Assembly (NCBI GenBank): GCA_032622095.1
Contig: CP136065.1
Coordinates: 39,871,503 to 39,935,502, forward strand
Direction of reading: 5' to 3'
Source: Siphonodentalium dalli
Lineage: Eukaryota; Mollusca; Scaphopoda; Gadilida; Siphonodentaliidae
DNA: 64,000 nucleotides
Shown piece after piece: positions 22,508 to 33,953 of this stretch (the stretch's first letter is position 1; the number at the start of each line of letters is the position of its first letter). The translations under genes and the position numbers were made by a program. The notes below the pieces were generated by a model. It was not told where the DNA came from, did no database searches, and saw only the letters and a program-made list of their open reading frames with translations.

Positions 22508-22700
22508 AAATTTCAAAACCCAAAACTTCCAAAATTTCAAAAACTTCCAAAATTTCAAAAACTTTCAAAAACTTCAAAAATTTCAAAAACTTCAAAAATT
22601 TCCAGGATTTCCAAAACTTCCAAAATTTCAAAAACTTCCAAAATTTCCAAAATTTCCAAAATTTCCAAAACTTACAAAATTTCCAAAACTCCAAAAATTT
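22508..22700. repeat. TTTCAAAAACTTCCAAAA tandem array, left arm
   Basis: Short A-rich units (TTTCAAAAACTTCCAAAA variants), about 190 bp. The inverted partner at 25531-25860 is longer. Phe/Lys-rich frames on either strand are artefacts. Confidence 0.9.
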
Positions 22701-23029
22701 CAATATAATGAAGATGACGAGCAACCAATTTTCGACTGGCCTGAGGCATTACGTTATGGAATGAATAACGACAGCGGATCAGAATGCATACATATAGTAC
22801 GTCACTTGGACATTTTATCAGTTTATCACGTGATCACTAAATGTGGCAATCGGGTATCCACCGATGCCTGCAATGTATTATTTATAATAATTGGACTCAT
22901 TTATCTCACGTAAATAATACTCTTAGTTGTTCCAATAAAATAGTTATCAAATTCGATCACCAATAGATTTGACTGTGGAATGTAATGACCTTTAACTTAT
23001 TTATCGATCTAAAGGGACACTCATTATGA

Positions 23030-23308
23030 ATGAATGTTAACAATACAAGCGCACGAATGAAGAGCGTTGAACATATACGAAATTACTACACGAATGAATT
23101 GAACCTTGAAATTTATATTTCACATCTTACCAACAACAGCTACAGACATAATCATAGTATTATACTGTCTTGCATGTACACACGCTATGACATCATTAAA
23201 GGCGGACAATCCACTCACGGTGTGACAACAGATACGGACATAGGCATAGTGTTATACAGTCTTCTATGTACCCACGCTATGACACCATTAACGTACATTG
23301 GATGTTAG
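23030..23308 (+). other. 92-codon frame duplicated in both arms of the fold-back element
   Basis: The frame begins MNVNNTSARMKSVEHIRNYY and occurs identically at 24921-25199 on the minus strand because the arms are inverted copies. I recognise no domain. The DNA contains an internal repeat (CTATGACATCATTAA near 23187 and CTATGACACCATTAA near 23277). Identity over 279 bases reflects arm similarity, not proven coding. Confidence 0.3.
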
Positions 23309-23335
23309 GTCTATGACTCTTGAGTATGCACCAAT

Positions 23336-23663
23336 CAATGAGCAAATGAGCAATAAAAATGAGCAAATGAGCAAAAAAATGAGCAAATGAGCAAGAAAAT
23401 GAGCAAATGAGCAATAAAAATGAGCAAATGAGCAAGAAAATTAGCAAATGAGCAAAAAAATGAGCAAATGAGCAAAAAAATGAGCAAAAAAATGAGCAAA
23501 TGAGCAATAAAAATGAGCATATGAGCAAACAAATGAGCAAATGAGCAAAAAAATGAGCAAATGAGCAAAAAAATGAGCAATAAAAATGAGCAAATGAGCA
23601 AACAAATGAGCAAATGAGCAAGAAAATGAGCAAATGAGCAATAAAAATGAGCAAATGAGCAAT
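23336..23663. repeat. ATGAGCAA-type tandem array, left arm
   Basis: Units of ATGAGCAAATGAGCAATAAA and variants, about 330 bp. Inverted partner 24281-24893 is nearly twice as long. All hydrophobic 'FLLICSF' frames here are simple-repeat translations. Confidence 0.93.
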
Positions 23664-24280
23664 GAAGGAGACTGCTGCAGATGCGATATGTATTGTTTAT
23701 CCAGAGCTTAAGTGTGTAAACATCACAGTTGCTCGTCACGCTACGGCGGCGGTTGTTGTTGTTGTTGTTGTTATTGTTGTTGTTCCTCTTTCTCAAAAGT
23801 TACGAACGATTAATAGAATACCAGCATCGAATGAAAACATCACCCATACATAACATGATCATGAAGAAAATGGTCAAACTGACCAAACACGGATATAATA
23901 ATGAGGGGCTGTAGATTCAGACAACGTTAGAGCGGTATTTTAGCTTCTGCTCTATGAGCGGTACTTTAGCTATGTATCTGCCCTATGGGGCGGTACTTTA
24001 GCTTTGTATCACAATCGATTTCATCATGTCACCAGGTTACACATATCTATATAATAGAGTGCTCATATTGAAATCACTCATAATTGCATTGACATTTGGA
24101 TAGGTAGGTTGTATTGTAGACACACGAATTAAATTTGTCTGGCGATGAATGCCAATGCACCATGATAGTTATCGATGTCAATAATGTGTTTCGTTGAGAT
24201 CTTGATTGAGTTGATGACAATATTCTGACAAAATTTCTTTTCGATCTATAAAATGCTGCTTTTTATTATCGACATGATCA
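23664..24280. other. Central loop of the fold-back element
   Basis: About 615 bp unique to the loop. Holds a (GTT)n run near 23752-23785 and three related units with GAGCGGTACTTTAGCT (23928-24010). No enzyme-like frame. Confidence 0.7.
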
Positions 24281-24893
24281 CTTGCTCATTTGCTCATTTG
24301 TATTGCTCATTTGCTCATTTGTATTGCTCATTTGCTCATTTTCTTGCTCATTTGCTCATTGTTTTGCTCATTTGCTCATTTTTATTGCTCATTTGCTCAT
24401 TTTATTGCTCATTTGCTCATTTTCTTGCTCATTTGCTCATTTTTTTGCTCATTTGCTCATTTTTATTGCTCATTTGCTCATTTTCTTGCTCATTTGCTCA
24501 TTTTTTTGCTCATTTTTTGCTCATTTGCTCATTTTTATTGCTCATTTGCTCATTTTTTTGCTCATTTGCTCATTCATTTGCTCATTTTTATTGCTCATTT
24601 GCTCATTTTTATTGCTCATTTGCTCATTTTCTTGCTCATTTGCTCATTTTTATTGCTCATTTGCTCATTTTTTTGCTCATTTGCTCATTTTCTTGCTCAT
24701 TTGCTCATTTTTATTGCTCATTTGCTCATTTTTTTGCTCATTTGCTCATTGTTTTGCTCATTTGCTCATTTTTTTGCTCATTTGCTAATTTTCTTGCTCA
24801 TTTGCTCATTTTTATTGCTCATTTGCTCATTTTCTTGCTCATTTGCTCATTTTTTTGCTCATTTGCTCATTTTTATTGCTCATTTGCTCATTG
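24281..24893. repeat. TTGCTCAT-type tandem array, right arm
   Basis: Inverse of the array at 23336-23663, about 610 bp. Confidence 0.93.
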
Positions 24894-25530
24894 ATTGGTG
24901 CATACTCAAGAGTCATAGACCTAACATCCAATGTACGTTAATGGTGTCATAGCGTGGGTACATAGAAGACTGTATAACACTATGCCTATGTCCGTATCTG
25001 TTGTCACACCGTGAGTGGATTGTCCGCCTTTAATGATGTCATAGCGTGTGTACATGCAAGACAGTATAATACTATGATTATGTCTGTAGCTGTTGTTGGT
25101 AAGATGTGAAATATAAATTTCAAGGTTCAATTCATTCGTGTAGTAATTTCGTATATGTTCAACGCTCTTCATTCGTGCGCTTGTATTGTTAACATTCATT
25201 CATAATGAGTGTCCCTTTAGATCGATAAATAAGTTAAAGGTCATTACATTCCACAGTCAAATCTATTGGTGATCGAATTTGATAACTATTTTATTGGAAC
25301 AACTAAGAGTATTATTTACGTGAGATAAATGAGTCCAATTATTATAAATAATACATTGCAGGCATCGGTGGATACCCGATTGCCACATTTAGTGATCACG
25401 TGATAAACTGATAAAATGTCCAAGTGACGTACTATATGTATGCATTCTGATCCGCTGTCGTTATTCATTCCATAACGTAATGCCTCAGGCCAGTCGAAAA
25501 TTGGTTGCTCGTCATCTTCATTATATTGAA

Positions 25531-25860
25531 ATTTTGGAAGTTTTTGAAATTTTTGAAATTTTGGAAGTTTTTGAAATTTTTGGAGTTTTTGAAATTTTGG
25601 AAGTTTTGGAAATTTTTGAAGTTTTGGAAATTTTGGAAATTTTTGGAGTTTTGGAAATTTTGTAAGTTTTGGAAATTTTTGAAATTTTTGAAATTTTGGA
25701 AGTTTTTGAAATTTTTGAAATTTTGGAAGTTTTTGAAATTTTGGAAGTTTTGGAAATTCTGGAAATTTTGGAAGTTTTTGAAATTTTTGAAATATTTGAA
25801 AGTTTTTGAAATTTTGGAAGTTTTTGAAATTTTGGATGTTTTGGGTTTTGAAAATTTTTT
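25531..25860. repeat. TTTTGGAAGTTTTTGAAA tandem array, right arm
   Basis: Inverse of 22508-22700, about 330 bp; copy number differs between the arms. Confidence 0.9.
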
Positions 25861-25941
25861 TTGGGAATATTTTAGTACAAACAATTTTACCCCCATAAAA
25901 TCTATTTTTAGATGTGAACCTAACGAGCCATCTATACTACT

Positions 25942-25947
25942 ACAAGC
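25942..25947. repeat. 6-bp target-site duplication, right
   Basis: ACAAGC, the partner of 22417-22422. Confidence 0.8.
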
Positions 25948-26675
25948 CTTCTGCGAATCCAAGAAGCATTCATATGCTCGGGCATCAAGGTCATGGAGAT
26001 ACGAGATAGACTCTTGAAGAACGAAGGAGGTCATGAGGCAGTTTACACCTTTCTGAAATCCATGTTGTAATTTATTAGGGAAATTTGGAAAGTGACCGTT
26101 GGTGAGGAACATGTTAAGCAATTTGCTTTCGAATAATTTATACATAACTGGAAGCAGAATATAGTGTCAGTATAGTTTGTGTGTGATACGTCGAGAAGCT
26201 GTTCGATTCGCGTTCGTACGACGACTTCGAATTCAGGATCACTATGCTCATTCTGAGTGTACAGGTTCTTGAAGTAGGACCCCCATGCTGACAGAATTTT
26301 AACTGGATCCCGAAGTGTGATGTCGTCGAACTCTATAACTGAACATAGACCATTCGAGCGTGATCCCCGGTCAGCTGACTTCAGAGATCGCCTAAACTGT
26401 GAATTATTTGTCCTAGCACAAAGTTCTAGTTGATCGAGCGAGTCACGTTCTGTCTTCCGCATAGCCGAGCGTAACGTTTGTCGGAATTTACGCTTGGCAT
26501 GTTTGTACTCAGCCTGGGATACCGCATCACAAGCATGCGGCCTGCCGTCACAAATCCAATCTCTGCGTCTCTCTTTCAGTAACTGATGCAGTGTTCGCAA
26601 TTCGTCGTTCCAAAATAATTTGATGCATAATTGAGATTTTCGAAATGGCACAACGTGAGGAAGAGGAAAAACCAA
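25948..26675 (-). pseudogene. LINE-C reverse transcriptase N-terminal part and upstream linker
   Basis: Minus strand: the linker frame (26043-26675) holds LFWNDELRTLHQLLKERRRD and AWGSYFKNLYTQ, in the style of the region before a LINE reverse transcriptase. A frameshift near 26140-26165 leads into VMYKLFESKLLN, NKLQHGFQKG and ARAYECFLDSQKA, the early palm motifs. The first reverse-transcriptase motifs that should lie between the two parts are missing, so there is a deletion near 26150-26200. Beyond the fold-back element the reading resumes with HVWHEGLL. No endonuclease domain is left; upstream lies a hAT-like insertion. Confidence 0.85.
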
Positions 26676-26726
26676 GACAACATCTCAGTAAAATTATAAT
26701 GGATAGGTCCAACCCACTTGAAGAAC

Positions 26727-27114
26727 CAGTGACGTGGCTCGAGGGTCTCCTTTGTGGGGTGTTCACATTGATAATTCCAACTGCACCACCCCTTCAACCA
26801 GACCAAACATATGTTTGCCTAATTCCATTTGCACTCTGTGGTAACTAGCCGAACGGATCAACATAATCGACAGGGCTCTGTCCTATTTGAGATATTTTTT
26901 AGATCTGACCTGAAAATCTGAAAATTGCAAGAAATCCTAAATTCTAGTAGTCTAGCTCCACATAAATTAACATGGACACGGGGTAGAAGTACAAGAACAA
27001 GAACAATTTCAACACTTTGTTGGTGTGAAATTTCCAACTGTTGAACATTTGACAAAAGTTGGAGGTGGTGTGTGGGATGCCCACCCCCCCCCAAACCCTG
27101 TCGGCACGTCCCTG
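26727..27114. mobile_element. Non-autonomous hAT-like element, copy 3 (388 bp)
   Basis: Left end CAGTGACGTGGCTCGAGG, right end CCTGTCGGCACGTCCCTG. Flanking octamers are TGAAGAAC (26719-26726) and AGAAGAAT (27115-27122), identical at six of eight positions, so the duplication has decayed. Interior shares GTTGGTGTGAAATTTCCAAC and TTCCAACTGCACC with copies 1 and 2 but is much shorter. It sits near the upstream end of LINE-C. Confidence 0.75.
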
Positions 27115-28828
27115 AGAAGAATATGGTGAGCGGAGGTTTGTTTTACGCTATAAAATTTAAGCACAATTCAAATATTAGACATGATCTATTCGGAAATTTC
27201 TACCATTTCCGAAGAAATTGCTTTCCGGCACTGGTGAATGGTTCCGGTCTCTTAATTATCAAGGTTATGATGTTTGAATGCACTATAAACACTAGATACC
27301 GAAAACACTATATATCCTATGTTTATCCGCCAAAAAGAAATACTTGTCTCGGTCACTCATGAGATAATAAAACACTAGATATCCTCTATGTGTCGGCACA
27401 CTATATATTCCCTGCATTGATGCATACAACATCTCGGTACATTGTGATCCATGCAAAAGGGTGGTACCCCGACCGTGCACACGGACACGTTTTTTAGTTG
27501 ATTTATGGGGAACGGTTGTTTATCTGTAATCTGCAGTGATGTACTAATCAATTAAGCGCATGCGCGGTCTTTCATCCAACAATACAAAATTTACAATGTC
27601 GTGACTCGTGACCATTGCCAATTCCGTGGCTGAAAAGATAAGGATAACAGAATAACAAACGAAGCAACAAAGATCCAATGGGATTGGGTCTGTTCACTGC
27701 GACAACAACACACCTCTTGAGCTTCAGATACACATATAGTTGAACCCCAGTCTGAACGAACCTATAGATAGACTAGTGAACAGTTTCGCTTGAAATAGCC
27801 TCAATATCAGTGGTATTACCAACTCTTTACCGGTTGTGAATGGCTTACACTGACGTAATACGTATTGAATGTACTTTGATAGACTTGTCCCTGACTCATA
27901 CATGTAGGGAAGCACTACGACGCTATCCACTGTAACGTGCTCTCATCTATATCAGAGACAAGTACGGACCATAGCCATATTGAAGTAGCTGACGTCATTT
28001 GCGTCATCAATCCAAATATAACGAATGTGAGTTAACAGCAACACGGGTATACAAATTACTGCATAATACTTTACCCTGTGTGTTCTGCGAAAATAATTTA
28101 CACATTTAAAGTATTTTTTTTTCGCACATAACAAGTATGATGTCATACAATAACGACGCCCAAAGAAGAGCGATTGCAGGAGTTATAGTCCGGGGACCAG
28201 TCACGTAATTTTATTCCCTGTTATTTGTTCAGTTCTATCAAACCAAATTTACTGTTCCATAGTCTGGGTTCGCTCAGACTGGTAGAACCCCAACGTGCTA
28301 AAACTGCACTCTAGCAATGTCATGTAAGCATAGAGCGCATTGACGAGAAGAACAGGCAAATCCCAGACGAGACTAGCACTTGACTCCCATGTTGGTGTCT
28401 GTAAATCTAACCTAATTAGACATCGCTCCCCATTGGGCCATCCTCAATGTCCCTCTTTGCGATATGGCCATGTTGACGAACAAGTGGTTACGAGGACCAC
28501 GCATTAACTCGATTATGGCAATAATGTTACAACGTCGTCGCACTATTATAGCCTTTCTTGTAATGGTTACGATCGGGCTGCGATAACATTAACATTATGA
28601 AAGTGACTGACCCCAGCGCTGTCTGGGCACAGAGCCACAAACAATATCTACACATTAGATTGGCCTGCATGGAAACCACGGACACTGCCTAATTAGATCG
28701 ACGACAAACTCGGTATAGTCCAGAGGTTAGTGGGTTCCATGTACGATTCTTGAAAAAAAAAACATCAAAATGTTCAGATCTGATATTAAGCCTTGTAACT
28801 ATCCTTTTTTGTCAGTCCTGTAAACTAT
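27115..28828. other. No gene recognised
   Basis: Frames at 27072-28146 are short and domainless. A hairpin-like AGTCTGGGTTCGCTCAGACT at 28261 recalls 19977. Confidence 0.4.
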
Positions 28829-29020
28829 TCTATATAATATTCAGGATAGTCCGAACATAAACCCCTTCTATATAATATTCAGGATAGTCCGAACATAAAC
28901 CCCTTCTATATAATATTCAGGATAGTCCGAACATAAACCCCTTCTATATAATATTCAGGATAGTCCGAACATAAACCCCTTCTATATAATATTCAGGATA
29001 GTCCGAACATAAAACCCTTT
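28829..29020. repeat. 38-bp minisatellite, five copies
   Basis: TCTATATAATATTCAGGATA plus GTCCGAACATAAACCCCT, starting at 28829, 28867, 28905, 28943 and 28981; near-identical. Confidence 0.93.
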
Positions 29021-29039
29021 CTATACTAATTACTCATTG

Positions 29040-29400
29040 AGGTGTAGTTCTATGTTCAGATAAAAAGTTAACAAACGGCCATATATAGGTATACTCTGTC
29101 AGCTGCTAATTTTTCTTTAACACTCCTCCAATGAATAATAAACCATTCAAATGTTAACAATTATAACTGGAAGGGAGAAACCATATAGTAAACACAGGGT
29201 TAAAATCCATCCACTAACCAAACTTGCACCAGACAACTGCCCCATATATGACGAGGAAGTAGCCATATAGAGTCGCTATCATAACCGTTATTGCCAAATA
29301 TGACTCGTGATTTATAGATGGTAGTGTCAGATCGTCGGATGAGAACAGATAACTCAGTATGATAAATGTCCAGCAGGAAACTACATTTTGCCTTCGCACA
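29040..29400. repeat. Dispersed repeat flanking a hairpin MITE
   Basis: Positions about 29120-29240 resemble 63008-63090 (CACTCCTCCAATGAATAATA against CACTCCCCCAGATGAATAAT; TTATAACTGG shared). Both lie left of the same hairpin element, suggesting a larger shared repeat. Confidence 0.45.
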
Positions 29401-29403
29401 CAC

Positions 29404-30018
29404 AAGCCTGAGTTTAGTGTGCCTGTCATTTGCAGAATGAGGTTCCCAGAGGGTGAATTTAGTGACGCTATCCCGCATAGCGGGCTAGCATCACCAAATT
29501 CACCCTCTGGGAACCTCATTTTGCATGGCCTCTACGGGAGACAGAGACTTAGACTGACGTTCCCAAATGGTGAATAGTGTGCCTATCATTTGCAGATTGT
29601 GGTCCCCAGAGGGTGAACTTAGTGATGCTCTCCCGTACAGCGGGCTAGCATAACCAACTTCACCCTATGGGGACCTCATTCTGCATAGCTTCATCTTCTA
29701 TGGAGACATATAGACTCAGATTGAAGTCCCAAATGGTGCATATTTTGATGTACACCCATTGGGAACCTCGATTAGGCAATATGTCGTCTGCTAATTTGGG
29801 GACATATAACTAAAAAAAAAATAGAATCTATATGTGATGAAGTTTCTATATAAATTTGATAATAAAGAAAATTTCCAGAGAAGACGAGGCCTAAGTAGAA
29901 TGAGGTCACCAGAGGGTGAATTTAGTTATGCTAGCCCTCTATGTGGGATAGCATCACTAAATTCACCCTCTGTGGACCTAATTCTGCAAATTAAAGGCAC
30001 ACTAAACTCAGTCATTTT
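29404..30018. mobile_element. Hairpin MITE complex, CAAGCCTGAGTTTAGTG ends, three internal hairpins
   Basis: Left end reads CAAGCCTGAGTTTAGTGTG; right end has the inverse CACACTAAACTCAG (about 30010). Hairpins of about 92 bp built on GCAGAATGAGGTCCCCAGAG and TGAATTTAGTGATGCTA lie at about 29436-29526, 29594-29685 and 29898-29990. The spacer (29690-29890) recurs inverted at 63765-63970. Same family as 50344-50598. Confidence 0.7.
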
Positions 30019-30702
30019 CGCACGACCGACGAGAATCGCAGTCAGATATACATTCGTGATAGTTGAGATGAATTTGCTCGCTTTGTGAATGAGACAAAGT
30101 GGAAATTCATAGAGTATGGCAATAACTGGGACTTACTGCTAGCTCAATCGATACGTATATTTGAGTGATGTTCTGATAGAATTACTTCTCGTCAAAATAG
30201 GCTATTCTTGACGTTAACACAGACTTTGGTAAAAAATAAGTTCCTTCGCGTTTACAATACAGTTTTGGCTGAAATGAATAGGCATTTCATCGAAATGTAA
30301 CACGACCTCATCAGTCCATTCAAAACGAACTTGCTCTTCGTCCCTGTATCAAATATTGTCGACTTCATACAATAGAGTGGTTTAGACACTAAGCGTTATA
30401 TAAATCTTGCACTTCCTGGGACCCATACTCATTAGACATAAAACACCCGCTCACTTCAGCTGCTCACTTACGAAGAAGACATGCAACAAATGCCACACAC
30501 TCGGAAATTGATAAGTCTGTTTTGTATTTGATCCCCGTTTACATGAATACATATATAATTAAACAAATACAGTATCAAATATCATAAAAGGTAAAAATCA
30601 AAAGGGATGGGAGTACAGGTTATTTAGCTTATACCAATGTACCTCTCCCTTATCAATATTAAAACGCATACCAGTCAGTACCAGTGTTTATATATGGTAC
30701 TA
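30019..30702. other. No gene recognised
   Basis: Short domainless frames only. Confidence 0.4.
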
Positions 30703-31450
30703 GCCGATGAGCCCGACGTTGTCCGGGCTATTCAAAAACCAAATTTCAAGTCGATAGCTCCACCCGTTTCCGAGATTTGGTCTGCGCATGCGCGAAGCTT
30801 GCGTCGCACGGGCTCGGCGACCCGATAAAAATCGTATCCGGGGCAAGATACATTCACATAGCAAATTTCAAGTCGATAGCTCCACCCGTTTCCGAGATCT
30901 CGTCTGCGCATGCGCTGCACGGGCGTCGCACGGGCTCGCCAATACGACAAGGACGACCGCCTGGTCAAACTACACACACGTACCAAGTTTCGTCCCGATC
31001 GGTCGAAACGACAGCACAACACGCATTTTTTGTTTTTCATGAATTAATTCATGGCACCCGTCCCTAAAAGACTGACCCGATATGACAGATATGACACAAC
31101 AACCCATTCTGCCTTTTTAATCGGGATAATTGCATTCCGCGTTTCGTTTTGCATCCGTATTTTACGCATGGGTAGCCGTTTAGCAGCTTCGATTGTAATA
31201 AAGAGCGTTAATCCTTAACACCTCCGAATATGGTCAATATAAAGATAGTTGATGCCTTAACCCCCCCCCCCGAAGTGGCGTTTGCGGTGATTTTGATGAT
31301 TGGGAGTGGAGAATCGGTGCTCAGAGCTTGTCCAAAATGCGATGTCGACGATTCCCGTGGGATTTTACCTTTGGATAGGAAGTTTGGTCTCGCTCGGTCA
31401 ACCCGTTTTCGATTATATAAAGGACATACAGACAGACAGAGGTCTTCAAA
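30703..31450 (+). mobile_element. Second copy of the ACTAGC...CCCGACGTTG repeat family, short
   Basis: Starts ACTAGCCGATGAGCCCGACG, like 980, and ends with ACATACAGACAGACAGA near 31437, like the ACAG tail at 3607. A 122-bp direct repeat (30741 and 30863) carries AAATTTCAAGTCGATAGCTC and TCTGCGCATGCGC. A third related module with ACCAAGTTTCGTCCCGATCG is at about 30983. A (C)12 run is at 31261. No enzyme domain. Confidence 0.6.
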
Positions 31451-32310
31451 ATATATATGAGATTATGTTTGGACTAAGAATTAGCTTAGTTGGGATATAG
31501 TACCCAAATGGGGTCTAAATCGAGGGTGAGTGTCTAAAGTTGTGAGTAAAACAGATATCAGGGTGGGGATGTAGGTCCTATTGCGAGTTGAGTCGAAACT
31601 TTTGATAGCTATATGGGCGAATACATGGAGATATGCCCGATTTTTTTCTAACAGTTTTTTTTTTAATTAACGATATGTCTTCCGCGTGATTAATATATAT
31701 ATATCTGGTTGATTTCTTTAGGTACCATCGGCAGGTTTTAGTTTCGACAATTGTGTGGTACTAATACGAATGACTAATATATGGCAGACAACGGCATGTG
31801 GAAAAGTCTAATCCGTTGGTTGGTTAGTTGGGGGTTTACATAGCTATATATCAACAACAGTGTACCAGAGAAAAGATGACACAGATTATTAACGGTCAGA
31901 CGCACGTTCGGCATAAATACAGGCAAAACTTGTCTATGTTCTGTGTTACATAACTTCTTGGTAACTGAAAACAGTGAATTTTAAAATATATGTCATGCCA
32001 TAAAATAATACAAAATTGAGGGTTAATTTACAACGAGTTGGTGGTTTTTAAATCACGAGTCACAGTTATTGCTTGCCCCGTATTTCACCATGATATTGTT
32101 GAGAAAATCCATTTTGAGATAAATGAACTTTTGGCAAAACGTGTGTCTGACCCTTAGTTACCCTGGTAAATCGGGCAGGTATATGTAACACCATACATGG
32201 TCACAGTTCCATATGGTGAACACACCCGAAGTGATTGATGAACGAAAGGTACTCCCAACGCAAGAACACGTTCTTTGTTATGTCTCAAGTATTTTAAATT
32301 CCTATTCAAT
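31451..32310. other. No gene recognised
   Basis: AT-rich, no domain-bearing frame, no clear repeat. Confidence 0.4.
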
Positions 32311-32313
32311 TTG

Positions 32314-32475
32314 ACTAGTTTAGTGTCGAAAAACATTTCATGAAACCCTATACTGACCCACTCAACAATTTCCTAAGATATTAATGTTTGATATTTTTAA
32401 CGTTTATGCCATAGGCGGTGGATATTCACATTTCTGTATAGGAACCCCGCCTCGTTTTCATATATCTACCCTCCC
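32314..32475. repeat. Paralogous empty site for the 32596 element
   Basis: TTTAGTGTCGAAAAAC...CCTAAGATATTAATG...GATATTTTTAACG, then CATAGGCGGTGGATATTCAC. The same flanks occur at about 32510-32595 and 33119-33190, but there split by the 32596-33117 element. The sequence at the split contains a single TTAA. Confidence 0.75.
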
Positions 32476-32595
32476 CCCGTTTTAAATTCTAATTATTTTT
32501 TTTTTACTAATTTAGTGTTGAAAATCAATACAGCTCATTAAGTCCTTTACTGACCAAGTCAACAAATTCCTAAGATATTCATGCTTGACATTTTA

Positions 32596-33117
32596 AAGGC
32601 ACGGGCGGCGTTCGTTGCAGAAATATTCATATTTGTTCAAATCACCATCAACAGAAGGAATATTAAAATATATATAGTTTTGTTCATATGCCAGACATAA
32701 TCAGCGCGTAAATAGTTTATTGTCAAGACGTACGATGGTGTACGTAAACAGGAGCCTGCTCGTGTTACAGAAGTTTTGCTTCTGTTTACATAACACAGCT
32801 CAATTCTATTGGTTAATCATACACACATGATATAAACGCTCTTTATTATTTCCATATCAGGAGAATAGTAGCAAATAACGCTCTTTATGTTTACCATATC
32901 CGGATCTAAACAAAAGCCAGGTTTTGTAACGTTTTTTGCCTTTGTTTACATAACACAGGAAACACATTTGACAATAACATACTGTTTATGCCATATTTCT
33001 GATTGGTATCAGAACAAAGTCTGTCTATATTTTACTATTCTTTCTGTTTATGGCGGTTTTTGACGGAGGTGAATATTTTAACAGCATACCCACCGCCAAC
33101 GCCGCTCGTATCTTTAA
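32596..33117. mobile_element. TTAA-flanked element, AGGCACGGGCGGCG ends, copy 1
   Basis: Left end TTAAAGGCACGGGCGGCGTT, right end inverse AACGCCGCTCGTATCTTTAA. TTAA borders both ends. Inside are AACGCTCTTTATTATTTCCA and AACGCTCTTTATGTTTACCA, related to the minisatellite at 60905-61300, and CGGTTTTTGACGGAGGTGAA near the right end. Copies 2 and 3 lie at 51612-52137 and 52423-52921. No transposase. The 4-bp TTAA duplication suits piggyBac-type integration, but the ends lack the usual CCC; a TA duplication cannot be excluded. Confidence 0.82.
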
Positions 33118-33190
33118 ACGTGTGTATCATAGGCGGTGGATATTCACATTTCTGTTGAGGAATCCCCGCCTCGTTTTCATAATATCTACC

Positions 33191-33953
33191 TCCCATCAGC
33201 TGAATTGTCCGGGATATGGGGATAGTACAACAATGTGTAACTGATTACACCTCATAGCTAACATTCATGTTTTTACTGCATATTGATTACTATTTTATAT
33301 CGGTTATACCAGAAACACGCATCAGCAATTTCTCGTGTACCAACAAACCCATACTATCGCTGCATGCAGTCTAAGAAATGAATGGAAATTCCATTTTGAT
33401 GACAAAATAAAAAGCTGAATCGTTCAGCAAATCCCGTCTCTGCAAATAGTCGGAAGCTAACGATCTAATCGATAACATGGGCCTGCAGAATAAAATGGAT
33501 TAATATATCCAATTTGCTTCAGATTTTGAAGTAAATTGAAATTTCCTTTTGAACATGTTCGTTATTCGACCTTTTGCCGTGTTTTCCTTTGAGTCCTTAC
33601 ACGTTGCCCGATAAGAGGTGTGCCTAGATTGACACATCTAGTCGATGTCTGTTGAAGAGCAGCATGAGGTCTAGCTCTTTTGTGTTTCGCAAATTGAATA
33701 AACACGATCCAAGGCTGGTCGATGGTACTTGATATAGTTTTTTTGTGCAGATTTAATTGAAATTTCATTGGGTTAAAACATTTGCGGCGAAATCTCGATA
33801 AAATACGTCAAGATAGCTATTGCTGTCCTTGTGAAGTGCCGGTTGTGTCAGTTGGAATCCAATAGTGGTTTTACTAACAATTTACTGGATCGAAATCTCG
33901 AGATGACGGAACTCGCGGTTCCTAAAGTGCTATATTCTTAGACAAATGGCTTG
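33191..33953. other. No gene recognised
   Basis: Only a 68-codon domainless frame on the minus strand. Confidence 0.4.

Larger units (their letters stand above)
22423..25941. mobile_element. 3.5-kb fold-back element with long inverted arms, inserted in LINE-C (Polinton-derived or FB-like?)
   Basis: Both ends read AGTAGTATAGATGGCTC inward and are flanked by the 6-bp duplication ACAAGC. The arms run from the ends through a TTTCAAAAACTTCCAAAA array, about 635 bp of almost identical single-copy DNA (22700-23335 against 24895-25530) and an ATGAGCAA array, to a central loop of about 615 bp (23664-24280). No transposase, polymerase or integrase was seen. Element plus one duplication is 3525 bp, a multiple of three, and disregarding it leaves the LINE-C frame continuous, which fixes the boundaries. 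A 6-bp duplication, 5'-AG ends and long inverted repeats recall Polinton/Maverick elements; long repeat-filled arms recall FB elements. I cannot decide between them. Confidence 0.88.

Noticed and set aside
23277-24952. Long hydrophobic frames rich in FAHLLIFLLICSF, resembling membrane proteins
   Set aside because: They are translations of the ATGAGCAA tandem array and exist in several overlapping frames on both strands.
22306-26017. Phe/Lys/Asn-rich frames (NFKNFQNF or FLKFWKF)
   Set aside because: Translations of the TTTCAAAAACTTCCAAAA array.
29200-29519. Related frames at 29200-29478 and 63531-63713 (both begin MRDSVTKFTLW)
   Set aside because: The shared residues translate the MITE hairpin arm, not a gene.
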